Below the pieces are notes generated by a model. The model saw nothing but the letters and a program-made list of their open reading frames with translations, was not told the DNA's origin and searched no databases. This document shows positions 32,424 to 41,422 of a DNA stretch of 64,000 nucleotides, piece by piece. This DNA comes from Brevundimonas lenta. GTDB taxonomy: Bacteria > Pseudomonadota > Alphaproteobacteria > Caulobacterales > Caulobacteraceae. Each line of letters opens with the position of its first letter. Position 1 is the first letter of the stretch. Both the position numbers and the translations under genes were made by a program. The stretch lies in assembly GCF_014196335.1 (NCBI RefSeq), contig NZ_JACIDM010000001.1:620001-684000 (forward strand). Reading direction: 5' to 3'.

Positions 32424-35400
32424 ATGTTCGACAGCTACTCTGGCACGCGCGCGACCAGCACTTCAGGGCGTTTCGCCGAAACCTTTGACGATGCTTCGGG
32501 TACGGGCGGGTCGTCGTTCGGCGGCGTCGCCAGCTATCAGGTGTGCGGGTGCTGCGCCCGGTTCCACAGCGTCGCCTCGTCGGTGGACGGCGGCGGTCTG
32601 GGCGTCATCCTGAACAGCGACGACCGGGGCGTATCCGGGACGAACGGCAAGGATTCCCTGCTGCCCGGCGACGCCGGCGCCCGCATCTCCCGCAACGACA
32701 TGAGCTGGTCCGGAGCCCTCGGGCAGGCCGCCACGGTCTCGTTCGCCTTCCGCGTTTCCGCCGCGGTCATGCCGTCCGATACGACCGGCTTCACACAGTT
32801 CACCACGGCCCAGATCGCGGCGACGCTGCAGGCGCTCGCCGCCTGGTCCGATGTGGCGCAGATCACCTTCAACCGGGTGACGGATCCGGGCAGCCAGTAT
32901 TCCGACAACGCGACCATCCTGTTCGGCAACTACGCCACCGGCCAGAGCGGCGCCGCAGCCTTCGCCTACCTGCCGGGCAGCATGCCGGGGCAGACGGACG
33001 TCAACGCCCAGCCGGGCGATGTCTGGATCAACAGCAGCCAGGGCTCGAACACCAACCTCACCGCCCTGGGATACGGCCGCCAGACGCTGCTGCACGAGAT
33101 CGGCCACGCGATCGGCCTCAGCCACCCCGCCGACTACAACGCCGGCGCGGGCCAGAGCATCACCTACGGCGCCCACGCGACCTATTTCGAGGACTCTCGC
33201 CAGTACACGGTGATGAGCTACTTCAGCGAGCAGGAGACGGGCGCTGACTTCCAGATCAACGGCGTCGGCACGCAATACTACGCCTCCGCCCCGCTGATGG
33301 ACGACATCGCCGCCGCCCAGCGCCTGTACGGCGCGAACATGACGACGCGCACCGGCAATACCACCTACGGCTTCAACTCGAACGCCGGCCAGTCGTGGTT
33401 CTCGGCCACCTCGTCCACCAGCCCGCTGGTGTTCTGCGTCTGGGACGCCGGCGGCACGGACACCCTGGACTTCTCCGGCTATTCCGCCATCTCGACCATC
33501 GACCTTCGCCAAGGCGCCTTCTCCAGCGTCGGCGGCATGGTCGGCAACGTGTCGATCGCCATCGGCGCGGTCATCGAAAACGTGATCGGCGGGACCGGCG
33601 CGGACACGATCCGCGGCAACTCCGGCGCCAACCGGATCACCGGCAACGGCGGCAACGACAGCATCGACGGCGGCCTGGGGTCGGACACCGTCGTCTTCAG
33701 CGGCGCCCGCGCGTCCTACACGATCACCTGGGCCGGCCAGGTCGGCACGGTCACGGGACCGGGCGGCACGGTCACCGTCACCAACGTCGAGTTCCTGCAG
33801 TTCACCGACCAGACCGTCGCCGCGGCGCCGACCGGCGGTCTGCTGGTCGGCGGGGACATGACCAACGAAACCATCACCGGTACGGCTCTGGCCGACACCC
33901 TCGGTGGTCTGGGCGGCATCGACACCGTCAACGGCCTGGCGGGGAATGACACCCTGAGCGGGGGATCGGGCGCCGACACCCTGTCGGGCGGCGACGGCGA
34001 CGACTTCCTGTCCGGCGGCGTCGGCGCCGATACGATCAACGGCGGAAGCGGCCTGGACACCGCCGATTATTCGGACGCGGTCGACGGCGTGGTGGTCAAC
34101 CTGGCCACGGGGACGGCCTCCGGCGGGGCGGGCGTCGATACGCTGACCGAGGTCGAGAACCTGAACGGCAGCGTTCACAGCGATGTGCTGACCGGCGACG
34201 GCCTGGGCAACATCCTGCGCGGCAACGGCGGCATCGACACGCTGAACGGCGGCGGCGGAGCCGACCAGCTGTTCTCCGGCGCTCCGGGCGAGGCGGGTGG
34301 CGCGCCTGACTTCCTCAAGCCGCAGGGCACGGCGAACGCGTCGATCGCCACGGCCTTCTCGCTGGCAGGCGGCTTCGACCTCGGGGCGCACGACGGCGTG
34401 GCCAACGCCGGCACGATTCCGCACGCGACGGTTCAGGCGACCGCGCACGGCGGGCTTGAGTATTACGCCATCACCGTCGTGGCGGGAGACACGGTCTTCG
34501 TCGACATCGACAACGCCAGCTTCGACAGCGTCCTGCGCATCTTCGACGGCACGGGCCTCGAACTGGCCCGGAACGATGACGCCGCCGCGGACAGCGACGG
34601 CTCGCGGACCGACTCCAGCATCAGCCACACCTTTGCGGCGTCGGGCACCTACTACATCCAGGTGTCGCGCTGGCTGTCGGGCTCCGAGGCGGAAGCCACG
34701 TTGCAGACCACCACGCCGGGGGCCGCCAGCACCTATACGCTCAACGTCTCGGTGCCGAGCGCGCCGGTGGTGCCCCTGACCTATATCGGCTCGACCATGA
34801 ACGGCGAGGCCGGGGCTGACGTCCTGACCGGCGGCGTCGCCCGTGACCTGCTGAACGGCGGAACCGAGGACGACAGCCTGAACGGCGGCGGCGGCAACGA
34901 CGACATCGACGGCGGCGCCGGCACGGACACGGCCGTGTTCAGCGGAACGCGCGCCTCCTACACGATCAGCACCGCCAGCGGCGTTACGACGGTGACCGGC
35001 GCGGACGGGACCGACAGTCTGACGAACGTCGAACGCCTGCAGTTCTCCGACGGCCTGTTCACGATCGCCGGTGCGGCGATCGGTGACGCCATCAACGGCA
35101 CGGCCGCGGGCGATACGCTCAACGGCACCGCCTCGGACGACACGATCAACGGCCTGGCCGGGGATGACGTGATCACGGGCGGCAACGGCAACGACACCAT
35201 CAACGGCGGCGACGGGCTGGATACGGCAGTGTTCGCCGGAACCATGGCCAGCTCGACCGTGGTCACTGCGGCCGGAACGACGACCGTGACCGGCCCCGCG
35301 GGCGAGGACAGCCTGACCAATGTCGAGCGCCTGCGCTTCTCGGACGGCACCCTGATCGTCGGCGCCGGCGGCGGGCAATATTTCGCGGGCGGAGCCGCCG

Positions 35401-38400
35401 CCGAGACCATCAGCGGCACGGCCTTCAACGACCAGATCGACGCCGGCGGCGGAGACGACACCATCGTCGGCGCGGCAGGCAACGACGCCATCGACGGCGC
35501 GGCCGGCTCGGATACGGCGGTCTATTCCGGCGCCCGTTCCGCCTACACCATCAGCACCGCGGCCGGGGTCACGACCGTGACCGGTCCAGATGGGACCGAC
35601 GCCCTGACCAATGTCGAGCGGCTTCAGTTCTCGGACGGTCTGCACGACATCACCGGCGCGCCGATCATCAATACGATCAACGGCACCCCCGCCGCCGACA
35701 GCCTCGCCGGCACCGCCGCGGTCGATACGATCAACGGCGCCGGCGGCGACGACACGATCAACGGCCTGGCCGGGAACGACACCATCGACGGCGGAGCGGG
35801 CACGGACACCGCGGTGTTCGCCGGTCTGGCGTCCGCCTATGCGATCTCCACCGTCGCCGGCACGACGACGGTGACCGGGCCGGACGGAACCGACACCCTG
35901 ACCACGGTCGAGCGGCTGCGCTTCGACGACCGCGTGCTGATCGTCGGCGCCGGCGGCGGCCAGTATTTCGCAGGCGGTCCCCACCCCGAGAGCATCATCG
36001 GCACGGACTTCGCCGACCAGATCGAAGGCGCCGGGGGCGCCGACGTCATCAACGGCCAGGCCGGCGCCGACAGCATCGATGCGGGCGACGGCGACGACAC
36101 TATCACCGGCGGTGCGGGATCCGACGCCATCGACGGCGGGGCGGGAACCGATACGGCGGTCTTCGCCGCGGGCGCGGTCGTCTACACCGTCGCTCCGGCC
36201 GGTGAGTTCACGACGGTGTCGAGCACCGACGGCAACGACAGCCTGATCCGGGTCGAGCGCCTGCGTTTCGGCTCGATCGAGCTGGCGATCGGCGCGCTCG
36301 GCGGACAGGCCCAGATCGGCCTGAACACGGGCGGTACGCTGAACGGCACGGCCGGCATCGACAATCTGTACGGGCTGGGCGGCGCCGACATCCTGAACGG
36401 CGCGGGCGGCGACGACATCCTGTCGGGCGGCGCGGGCGTGGATACGCTGAACGGCGGCGCCGGCTTCGACACGGCCGACTACACCTTCGCCGTCGGCGCG
36501 GTGACGGCCCGTCTGGACACCAATGCGGCGACCAACGACGGCGACGGCGGGACCGACAGCTTCACCAGCGTCGAGAACATCACCGGCTCGGACTTCAACG
36601 ATCTGTTGATCGGCAACGCCGGCGGCAACGTTCTGACCGGCGGCCTGGGACGCGACACCCTGCTGGGCTTCGGCGGCAATGACGTGCTGATCGGCGGCTC
36701 GGGCCTGGCCAACCAGATGCAGGGCGGCCTCGGCGACGACAACTATGTGGTCACCGAGCGCACGGACTCGATCGTCGAACTGGCGGGCGAGGGGACCGAT
36801 ACGGTCCTGACCAACGCGGCCCAGATCAACCTGTCGGCCAACGTCGAGAACCTGACCTATTTCGGAACCGGGACCTTCACCGGCGCCGGCAACGCCATCG
36901 CCAACGTCATCACCGGCGGCGCGATGCGCGACACCCTGGTCGGGGCCGGGGGTGACGACACCCTGATCGGCGGAGCGGGCGAGGCCAACAACCTGATCGG
37001 CGGAATCGGCAACGACACCTACATCATCTCCGCCCCGGACAGCGTGATCGAGAACGCGGGCGAGGGGATCGACACCGTCCGCACCGCGGTGCTGGCGGCC
37101 TATAATCTCGGCGCCAATGTCGAGAACCTGACCAACACCGGCTCGCAGGCCTTCCTCGCCGGCGGCAACGCCCTGGCCAATGTGCTGACCGGCGGGACCG
37201 GCGCCGACACCCTGCGCGGGCGGGGCGGCAATGACACCCTGATCGGCGGGGCGGGCGTCGACACCGCCGACTACAATCTCGCGGCGGCGGGCGTGTTCGC
37301 CCGGCTGGACAACGGCATCGTCTCCAATGACGGCGACGGCGGAACCGACACCCTGTCGGGGATCGAGAACCTGACGGGCTCGGCCTTCGACGACACCCTG
37401 TTCGGCAACGGCGGAAACAACGAGATTTCGGGCGGGCTCGGCCGGGACATCCTGCTGGGCTTCGCCGGCAACGACGTGCTGCGCGGCGGCCCGGGCGCGG
37501 CCAACCAGCTGCAGGGAGGGCAGGGCGACGACACCTACATCGTCGACGAGCGCACCGACTCGATCGTCGAACTGGCCAATGAGGGCATCGACACGGTCCA
37601 GACCTGGGCGACCCAGCTGAACCTGTCGGCCAACGTCGAGAACCTGACCTACCTCGGGACCGGAGCCTTTACGGGTAGCGGCAACGCCCTGGACAACATC
37701 ATCCGCGGCGGCGTCGGCCGCGACACCCTGATCGGCGCGGCGGGCGACGACATCCTTCAGGGCGGAACCGGCCAGGCCAACACCCTGATCGGCGGCGACG
37801 GCTCGGACTATTACATCGTTCAGGCTGCAGACACGGTGGTCGAGACGGCGGGCGCGGGCGTCGACACCATCGAGGCGCGCGTGGCCAGCCTCACCCTCGC
37901 CGCCAATATCGAGAACCTGATCTTCGGCGGCACGGGGAATTTCGCCGGCACGGGCAACGCCCTGAACAACCTCATCGTCGGCGGCGTGGGCAACGACACC
38001 CTGCGCGGCGGCGGCGGTTCGGACACGATTCGCGGCGGGGCCGGAAACGATCTGGTGCTGCTGGCGGGCGTGGCGGCGGACTACACCATCATGGCGGAGG
38101 CCGGCGGCTGGCGGATCGTCGACGGCACGGCCGGACGCGACGGCTCGATCCTGGTGACCGAGGTCGAAACCCTGCGCTTCGGCGACGGCTCGACCCAGGC
38201 GCTGGGCGGCGCGATGCCGATCCTGTCGGAGAAAGCCATCGCGGCGGACGTCTTCGTCCTCGCCGCCGGGTTCGACGCCGGACCGCAGGTTCTGCCGACG
38301 GTCGACCACCTGACGCTTCCGGATCTCGCCCCGCAGGCGGGCGGGTTCGCGGACATTCTGGGCGCGTTCGACGACGGGGGGCTGGCGATCGGCGGTTCGC

Positions 38401-38468
38401 ACCTGCACCGGCCGACCCCGGACAGCGACCTGTTCCACCATCTTCGGGCCGACGACCTGTGGGCCTGA
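32424..38468 (+). CDS. M10 (serralysin-like) metalloprotease with PPC domain and RTX repeats
   Basis: A very large protein of 2,014 residues. The zinc protease domain spans roughly residues 85-330. HEIGHAIGLSH (first H at 224) is the HExxHxxGxxH metal motif, and the Met-turn is YTVMSYFS (M264). RTX-type glycine/aspartate nonapeptides such as GGNDSIDGG, GGDGDDFLSGG and GLAGNDTIDGG follow. A PPC-like domain lies at about 637-780 (DTVFVDIDNASFDSVLRIFD). About 1,200 more residues of RTX repeats then carry long-period duplications. RTX repeats bind calcium after secretion, and export is expected through a type I system; no such transporter is in the window. There is no N-terminal signal peptide. 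A GTG at 32409 would add five residues. Likely a surface or secreted protease or adhesin. Confidence 0.92.
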   Translation: MFDSYSGTRATSTSGRFAETFDDASGTGGSSFGGVASYQVCGCCARFHSVASSVDGGGLGVILNSDDRGVSGTNGKDSLLPGDAGARISRNDMSWSGALGQAATVSFAFRVSAAVMPSDTTGFTQFTTAQIAATLQALAAWSDVAQITFNRVTDPGSQYSDNATILFGNYATGQSGAAAFAYLPGSMPGQTDVNAQPGDVWINSSQGSNTNLTALGYGRQTLLHEIGHAIGLSHPADYNAGAGQSITYGAHATYFEDSRQYTVMSYFSEQETGADFQINGVGTQYYASAPLMDDIAAAQRLYGANMTTRTGNTTYGFNSNAGQSWFSATSSTSPLVFCVWDAGGTDTLDFSGYSAISTIDLRQGAFSSVGGMVGNVSIAIGAVIENVIGGTGADTIRGNSGANRITGNGGNDSIDGGLGSDTVVFSGARASYTITWAGQVGTVTGPGGTVTVTNVEFLQFTDQTVAAAPTGGLLVGGDMTNETITGTALADTLGGLGGIDTVNGLAGNDTLSGGSGADTLSGGDGDDFLSGGVGADTINGGSGLDTADYSDAVDGVVVNLATGTASGGAGVDTLTEVENLNGSVHSDVLTGDGLGNILRGNGGIDTLNGGGGADQLFSGAPGEAGGAPDFLKPQGTANASIATAFSLAGGFDLGAHDGVANAGTIPHATVQATAHGGLEYYAITVVAGDTVFVDIDNASFDSVLRIFDGTGLELARNDDAAADSDGSRTDSSISHTFAASGTYYIQVSRWLSGSEAEATLQTTTPGAASTYTLNVSVPSAPVVPLTYIGSTMNGEAGADVLTGGVARDLLNGGTEDDSLNGGGGNDDIDGGAGTDTAVFSGTRASYTISTASGVTTVTGADGTDSLTNVERLQFSDGLFTIAGAAIGDAINGTAAGDTLNGTASDDTINGLAGDDVITGGNGNDTINGGDGLDTAVFAGTMASSTVVTAAGTTTVTGPAGEDSLTNVERLRFSDGTLIVGAGGGQYFAGGAAAETISGTAFNDQIDAGGGDDTIVGAAGNDAIDGAAGSDTAVYSGARSAYTISTAAGVTTVTGPDGTDALTNVERLQFSDGLHDITGAPIINTINGTPAADSLAGTAAVDTINGAGGDDTINGLAGNDTIDGGAGTDTAVFAGLASAYAISTVAGTTTVTGPDGTDTLTTVERLRFDDRVLIVGAGGGQYFAGGPHPESIIGTDFADQIEGAGGADVINGQAGADSIDAGDGDDTITGGAGSDAIDGGAGTDTAVFAAGAVVYTVAPAGEFTTVSSTDGNDSLIRVERLRFGSIELAIGALGGQAQIGLNTGGTLNGTAGIDNLYGLGGADILNGAGGDDILSGGAGVDTLNGGAGFDTADYTFAVGAVTARLDTNAATNDGDGGTDSFTSVENITGSDFNDLLIGNAGGNVLTGGLGRDTLLGFGGNDVLIGGSGLANQMQGGLGDDNYVVTERTDSIVELAGEGTDTVLTNAAQINLSANVENLTYFGTGTFTGAGNAIANVITGGAMRDTLVGAGGDDTLIGGAGEANNLIGGIGNDTYIISAPDSVIENAGEGIDTVRTAVLAAYNLGANVENLTNTGSQAFLAGGNALANVLTGGTGADTLRGRGGNDTLIGGAGVDTADYNLAAAGVFARLDNGIVSNDGDGGTDTLSGIENLTGSAFDDTLFGNGGNNEISGGLGRDILLGFAGNDVLRGGPGAANQLQGGQGDDTYIVDERTDSIVELANEGIDTVQTWATQLNLSANVENLTYLGTGAFTGSGNALDNIIRGGVGRDTLIGAAGDDILQGGTGQANTLIGGDGSDYYIVQAADTVVETAGAGVDTIEARVASLTLAANIENLIFGGTGNFAGTGNALNNLIVGGVGNDTLRGGGGSDTIRGGAGNDLVLLAGVAADYTIMAEAGGWRIVDGTAGRDGSILVTEVETLRFGDGSTQALGGAMPILSEKAIAADVFVLAAGFDAGPQVLPTVDHLTLPDLAPQAGGFADILGAFDDGGLAIGGSHLHRPTPDSDLFHHLRADDLWA
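34930..36100 (+). repeat. 585-base tandem duplication inside the RTX protease
   Basis: Two successive 195-residue units can be aligned. QFSDGLFTIAGA at 35040 matches QFSDGLHDITGA at 35625, and LIVGAGGGQYFAGG at 35352 matches its copy at 35937; both offsets are exactly 585 bases. Each unit is itself two related halves of about 97 residues containing the TVTGPDGTDSLTNVERL theme. Confidence 0.85.
36470..38050 (+). repeat. 792-base tandem duplication inside the RTX protease
   Basis: Two 264-residue units are visible. ERTDSIVELA near 36760 and near 37552 are 792 bases apart, as are the two NVENLTY segments (near 36841 and 37633). Each contains a DTADY start, GGLGRD, a DTYI/DNYV linker and an NVENLT-FTG-GNA segment. 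Confidence 0.85.
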
Positions 38469-38499
38469 CGTCAGTCGCGGCCGCGCGGAAGCGGCGACC

Positions 38500-39177
38500 A
38501 TGATCGGCGACCGCAAGGTTCTCGCCATCGTACCGGCCCGGGGCGGGTCCCAGCGTCTGATCGCCAAGAACGCGCGGTCGCTGGCCGGCCGTCCGATGGT
38601 GGCCTGGACGCTGGAGGCCGCGCGCGGCTCGGCGTTCATCGATCATCTGGTCGTCTCGACGGACGATCCGGCCGTGGCCGCGACGGCGACGGAGATGGGC
38701 TGGCCGCCGCCGTTCGTTCGTCCCGATCACCTTTCGGGCGCGACCGCCTCGGTGATCGACGCCATCGAACACGCCATGGAGCAGATCGGCGGCGACTGGG
38801 ACTATGTCGTGCTGCTGCAGCCCACCTCTCCCCTGCGCACGGCGGCCGATATCGATAACGCCATCCGCCTGTGCGACGAGGCGGACGCACCCGCCGTGTT
38901 CGGCGTTTCGCCCCTGCCCAAGCCGGCCAATTTCTACGGACGGATCGAGCCCGACGGCCGGTATCAGCCGGGCGGCGTGGACCTGGACCGGACCGTCGTG
39001 ATCAACGGGGCCGTGTATGTCGGTCGTCCGGAAATTCTGCTGCGCGACCGCACTTTCCAGTCGGAAGGCGCCCTGGCGTACGTCATGCCGTTCGAGCGTA
39101 GCTGGGACGTCGACACCCCTGCGGAGTTCGCCGTCTGCGAGGCGCTTTTCCCCTTCCAGGCGTCGGAAAAGCCCTGA
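38500..39177 (+). CDS. acylneuraminate/pseudaminate-type cytidylyltransferase
   Basis: A 225-residue nucleotidyltransferase that activates a nonulosonic acid (sialic, pseudaminic or legionaminic acid) as its CMP derivative. The CTP-binding motif is IVPARGGSQRLIAKNAR (residues 10-26). LLQPTSPLRTAADID near 107 and INGAVYVG near 168 are further family segments, and SWDVDTPAEF near 205 holds a metal ligand. In Caulobacter such enzymes feed flagellin glycosylation. No other synthesis genes of that pathway are adjacent, and it follows the RTX protease by 31 bases. The exact sugar cannot be told from sequence. Confidence 0.88.
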   Translation: MIGDRKVLAIVPARGGSQRLIAKNARSLAGRPMVAWTLEAARGSAFIDHLVVSTDDPAVAATATEMGWPPPFVRPDHLSGATASVIDAIEHAMEQIGGDWDYVVLLQPTSPLRTAADIDNAIRLCDEADAPAVFGVSPLPKPANFYGRIEPDGRYQPGGVDLDRTVVINGAVYVGRPEILLRDRTFQSEGALAYVMPFERSWDVDTPAEFAVCEALFPFQASEKP

Positions 39178-39325
39178 ACTTCCGCAACCTGTAGCCCGAT
39201 GGACACGATCGTGACGTTATGGTCGCGGTCCGGCTCGACCTCTGGTAGCGGGACTGTTATGACAGCTTAGCGGCGGCACGTGCGCCGTCGAAAAATCATT
39301 CCTGGGCTTCGGAGGGCATCCACCA

Positions 39326-40501
39326 ATGCGCGTTAAGAGCTTCATTCTGGCGTCTACCGCCGTCGGGGCGCTCGCCCTGTCGGCTGGCGTCGCTGCGGCA
39401 GAGCCGAACGGCTGGTACGGCGCCGTCGACGCCGGCTACCACACGATCGGTGAAATCGGCGTCGTCTCGCAGACGACGGGTCCCAAGTGGGACTTCGAGG
39501 TTGACGATTCCTGGGCCGGCTTCGCCCGTCTCGGCTATCGCTTCAACGACAACTGGCGCATCGAGCTGGAAGGCGGCTATCGCGACGGTGGCGACATCGC
39601 TTCGGTGACCAACCCGGCCGGCACCCAGCCGGGCGGCCTGTGCGTCACCTCGCCGAGCACCGCTCCCTGCGGCGCTCCGGTGGGCGACATCTCGGCCACC
39701 ACCCTGATGGCCAACGTCATTTATGACTTCGGCGACTCGTCGTGGGGCTTCCGTCCCTTCGTCGGCATCGGCGCGGGCATCAACAACGTCAGCACCGACT
39801 TCACGGGCTCGCTGCAAAGCTTCCGCACCGTCGGCGTCTCCTCCAGCGACAGCTCGACCGAAATGGCAGCGCAGTTCCTCGCCGGCGCTTCGTGGGCGAT
39901 CAGCGACCGGGCCCTGCTGGACCTGACCTATCGCTATCTGATGTCCGACATGGACTTCAACACCACCACGTCGATCATCGCTCTCGAGCCCGCCGTGGGC
40001 CCGATGGCCGGCCGCTACGACGACAGCCACACCCTCTCGCTGGGTCTGCGCTACTCGTTCGGCGCCGAGGAAGTGGCCTATGTGCCGCCGCCCCCGCCGC
40101 CCCCGCCGCCGCCCCCGCCCCCGCCGCCGCCGCCGCCGCCTCCTCCGCCGCCGCCGCCTCCGGCAGCGCGCGAGTTCGTGGTGTACTTCGACTGGGATCG
40201 TTACGACCTCACCGCCGAAGCCTCGGCCGTGGTCACCCAGGCGGTCAACTACGCCAAGTCGGGTCGCCCGACGCGCATCCTGATCGTCGGCCACACCGAC
40301 ACCTCGGGTTCGGCTGAGTACAACCTCGGCCTCTCCAACCGCCGCGCCCGCACTGTGGGTGATGCGATGGTGGCCCAGGGCGTCAACGGCGGCGTTATCT
40401 CGCTGGACGGCCGTGGTGAAACCGAGCTGGCCAAGACGACCGCCGACGGCGTTCGTGAGCCGCTCAACCGTCGCGCCCACATCGGCATCAACTTCCGCTA
40501 A
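39326..40501 (+). CDS. OmpA-family outer membrane protein with polyproline linker
   Basis: A 391-residue protein. A signal peptide (residues 1-25, ending AGVAAAE) leads into an eight-stranded outer membrane beta-barrel (about 26-248; GWYGAVDAGYHT, FARLGYRFNDNWRIELEGGY, LSLGLRYSFG). Then comes a run of 26 consecutive prolines (40085-40162) and a C-terminal OmpA-like peptidoglycan-binding domain. That domain shows GHTDTSGSAEYNLGLSNRRA and GETELAK, with the conserved Asp and Arg that hold diaminopimelate. It would tie the outer membrane to the cell wall. A Rho-independent terminator follows at 40533. A 148-base upstream region carries CACGATCGTG, a perfect palindrome of unknown meaning. Confidence 0.93.
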   Translation: MRVKSFILASTAVGALALSAGVAAAEPNGWYGAVDAGYHTIGEIGVVSQTTGPKWDFEVDDSWAGFARLGYRFNDNWRIELEGGYRDGGDIASVTNPAGTQPGGLCVTSPSTAPCGAPVGDISATTLMANVIYDFGDSSWGFRPFVGIGAGINNVSTDFTGSLQSFRTVGVSSSDSSTEMAAQFLAGASWAISDRALLDLTYRYLMSDMDFNTTTSIIALEPAVGPMAGRYDDSHTLSLGLRYSFGAEEVAYVPPPPPPPPPPPPPPPPPPPPPPPPPPAAREFVVYFDWDRYDLTAEASAVVTQAVNYAKSGRPTRILIVGHTDTSGSAEYNLGLSNRRARTVGDAMVAQGVNGGVISLDGRGETELAKTTADGVREPLNRRAHIGINFR

Positions 40502-40532
40502 GCGGAAGCGCCGATACGGCTGAACTACAGAG

Positions 40533-40565
40533 CCGCCGGTCCCGAAAGGGGCCGGCGGTTTTGCT
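40533..40565 (+). terminator. Rho-independent terminator after the OmpA-like gene
   Basis: An 11-base-pair stem, CCGCCGGTCCC with GGGGCCGGCGG, closes a GAAA loop and is followed by TTTTGCTTT. It begins 31 bases after the stop codon. Confidence 0.9.
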
Positions 40566-40629
40566 TTGCGGAAACCAATCGGGCGCGTGGGCCGTATCAG
40601 ATGCAGGCGTTGCGCCTGCGAGGTCCGCC

Positions 40630-41247
40630 ATGTTGCGCCGTACCGTCACCCTCATCGCCATTCTGGCGTTCTCCGCCTGCGCCGAGAGCGCGCCGCCCGC
40701 GGCCGCCGGGCCGGACAGCGGCCGACGCGAGACGGCGGTCTTCGCCGGCGGCTGCTTCTGGTCGGTCGAGGCGAATTTCGAGCGCATCCCCGGTGTCGTC
40801 TCGGCCGTCTCCGGTTTCTCCGGCGGCACGACGCGGGCCCCGACCTACGATCAGGTGGTGCGAGGCGGGACCGGCCATCTGGAATCGGTCCAGGTCACTT
40901 TCGATCCCGCGCGGGTGTCGTACCGGAGCCTGGTCGATCGCTTCTGGCGCACCATCGATCCCACCGATTCCGGCGGCCAATTCTGCGACCGCGGCGCCTC
41001 CTACGGAACCGCTGTTTTTGTGACAGCCGCCCAGCGGCCGGCGGCGGAAGCGTCACGGCGTGCGGCTATGCTGCAACTGCGAGGGGGCCAATTCGCCACA
41101 CCTATCCTCGCCGTCGCACGGTTCTGGCCGGCGGAGGCGTATCATCAGGATTTCGCCCGCCGGAATCCCGTAAGATACGCCGGGTACAGCCGGTTTTGCG
41201 GACGCGCCGCCCGCCTTGACGCCGTGTGGGGCGACGCCGGAACCTGA
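40630..41247 (+). CDS. msrA: peptide methionine-S-sulfoxide reductase, lipoprotein form
   Basis: A 205-residue MsrA that reduces methionine-S-sulfoxide. The catalytic cysteine lies in FAGGCFWSVEANFERIPGV, followed by the SGFSGGT and YDQVVRGGTGHLESVQV segments. A C-terminal cysteine (YSRFCGR) could be the resolving residue. The N-terminus is a lipoprotein-type signal (TLIAILAFSAC), so this copy probably acts in the periplasm rather than the cytoplasm. The ATG at 40630 is chosen because longer frames read into the terminator. The C-terminal region is shorter and less conserved than in cytoplasmic MsrA. Confidence 0.9.
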   Translation: MLRRTVTLIAILAFSACAESAPPAAAGPDSGRRETAVFAGGCFWSVEANFERIPGVVSAVSGFSGGTTRAPTYDQVVRGGTGHLESVQVTFDPARVSYRSLVDRFWRTIDPTDSGGQFCDRGASYGTAVFVTAAQRPAAEASRRAAMLQLRGGQFATPILAVARFWPAEAYHQDFARRNPVRYAGYSRFCGRAARLDAVWGDAGT

Positions 41248-41302
41248 CCTGTCCACAGAAGCTTAGCTAATTCGGGTGTGTCTCCGCCGCCACCCTGGCC
41301 GG

Positions 41303-41320
41303 GTGTCATATCACTGTCAC
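41303..41320 (+). promoter_or_regulatory. Pho box upstream of the TonB-dependent receptor
   Basis: GTGTCATATCACTGTCAC matches 16 of 18 positions of the PhoB consensus CTGTCATAWAWCTGTCAY. The two TGTCA half-sites have the required 11-base spacing, and a further ATGTC half follows at 41325. It lies 103 bases before the receptor start. Phosphate control is inferred. Confidence 0.65.
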
Positions 41321-41422
41321 ACGAATGTCGTCCCACTTTCCGACGCTGCGCCTAGAGGGGGCGTGATTTTCGACCGGCCGCTGCCGGCCGGCGGGCGTTC
41401 CTGCCCAACTCATCGGGGATAG

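Noticed and set aside
33600..38050. CRISPR-like appearance of regularly spaced repeats
   Set aside because: The repeats are in-frame RTX codons with diverged sequence and no conserved direct-repeat/spacer structure.
32463..38639. An open frame of over 2,000 codons antisense to the RTX protease
   Set aside because: It is the mirror of GC-rich, GGC/GAC/ACC-repeat codons. The product is low-complexity Ala/Gly/Val/Arg with no domain, while the sense strand has a zinc motif and RTX repeats.
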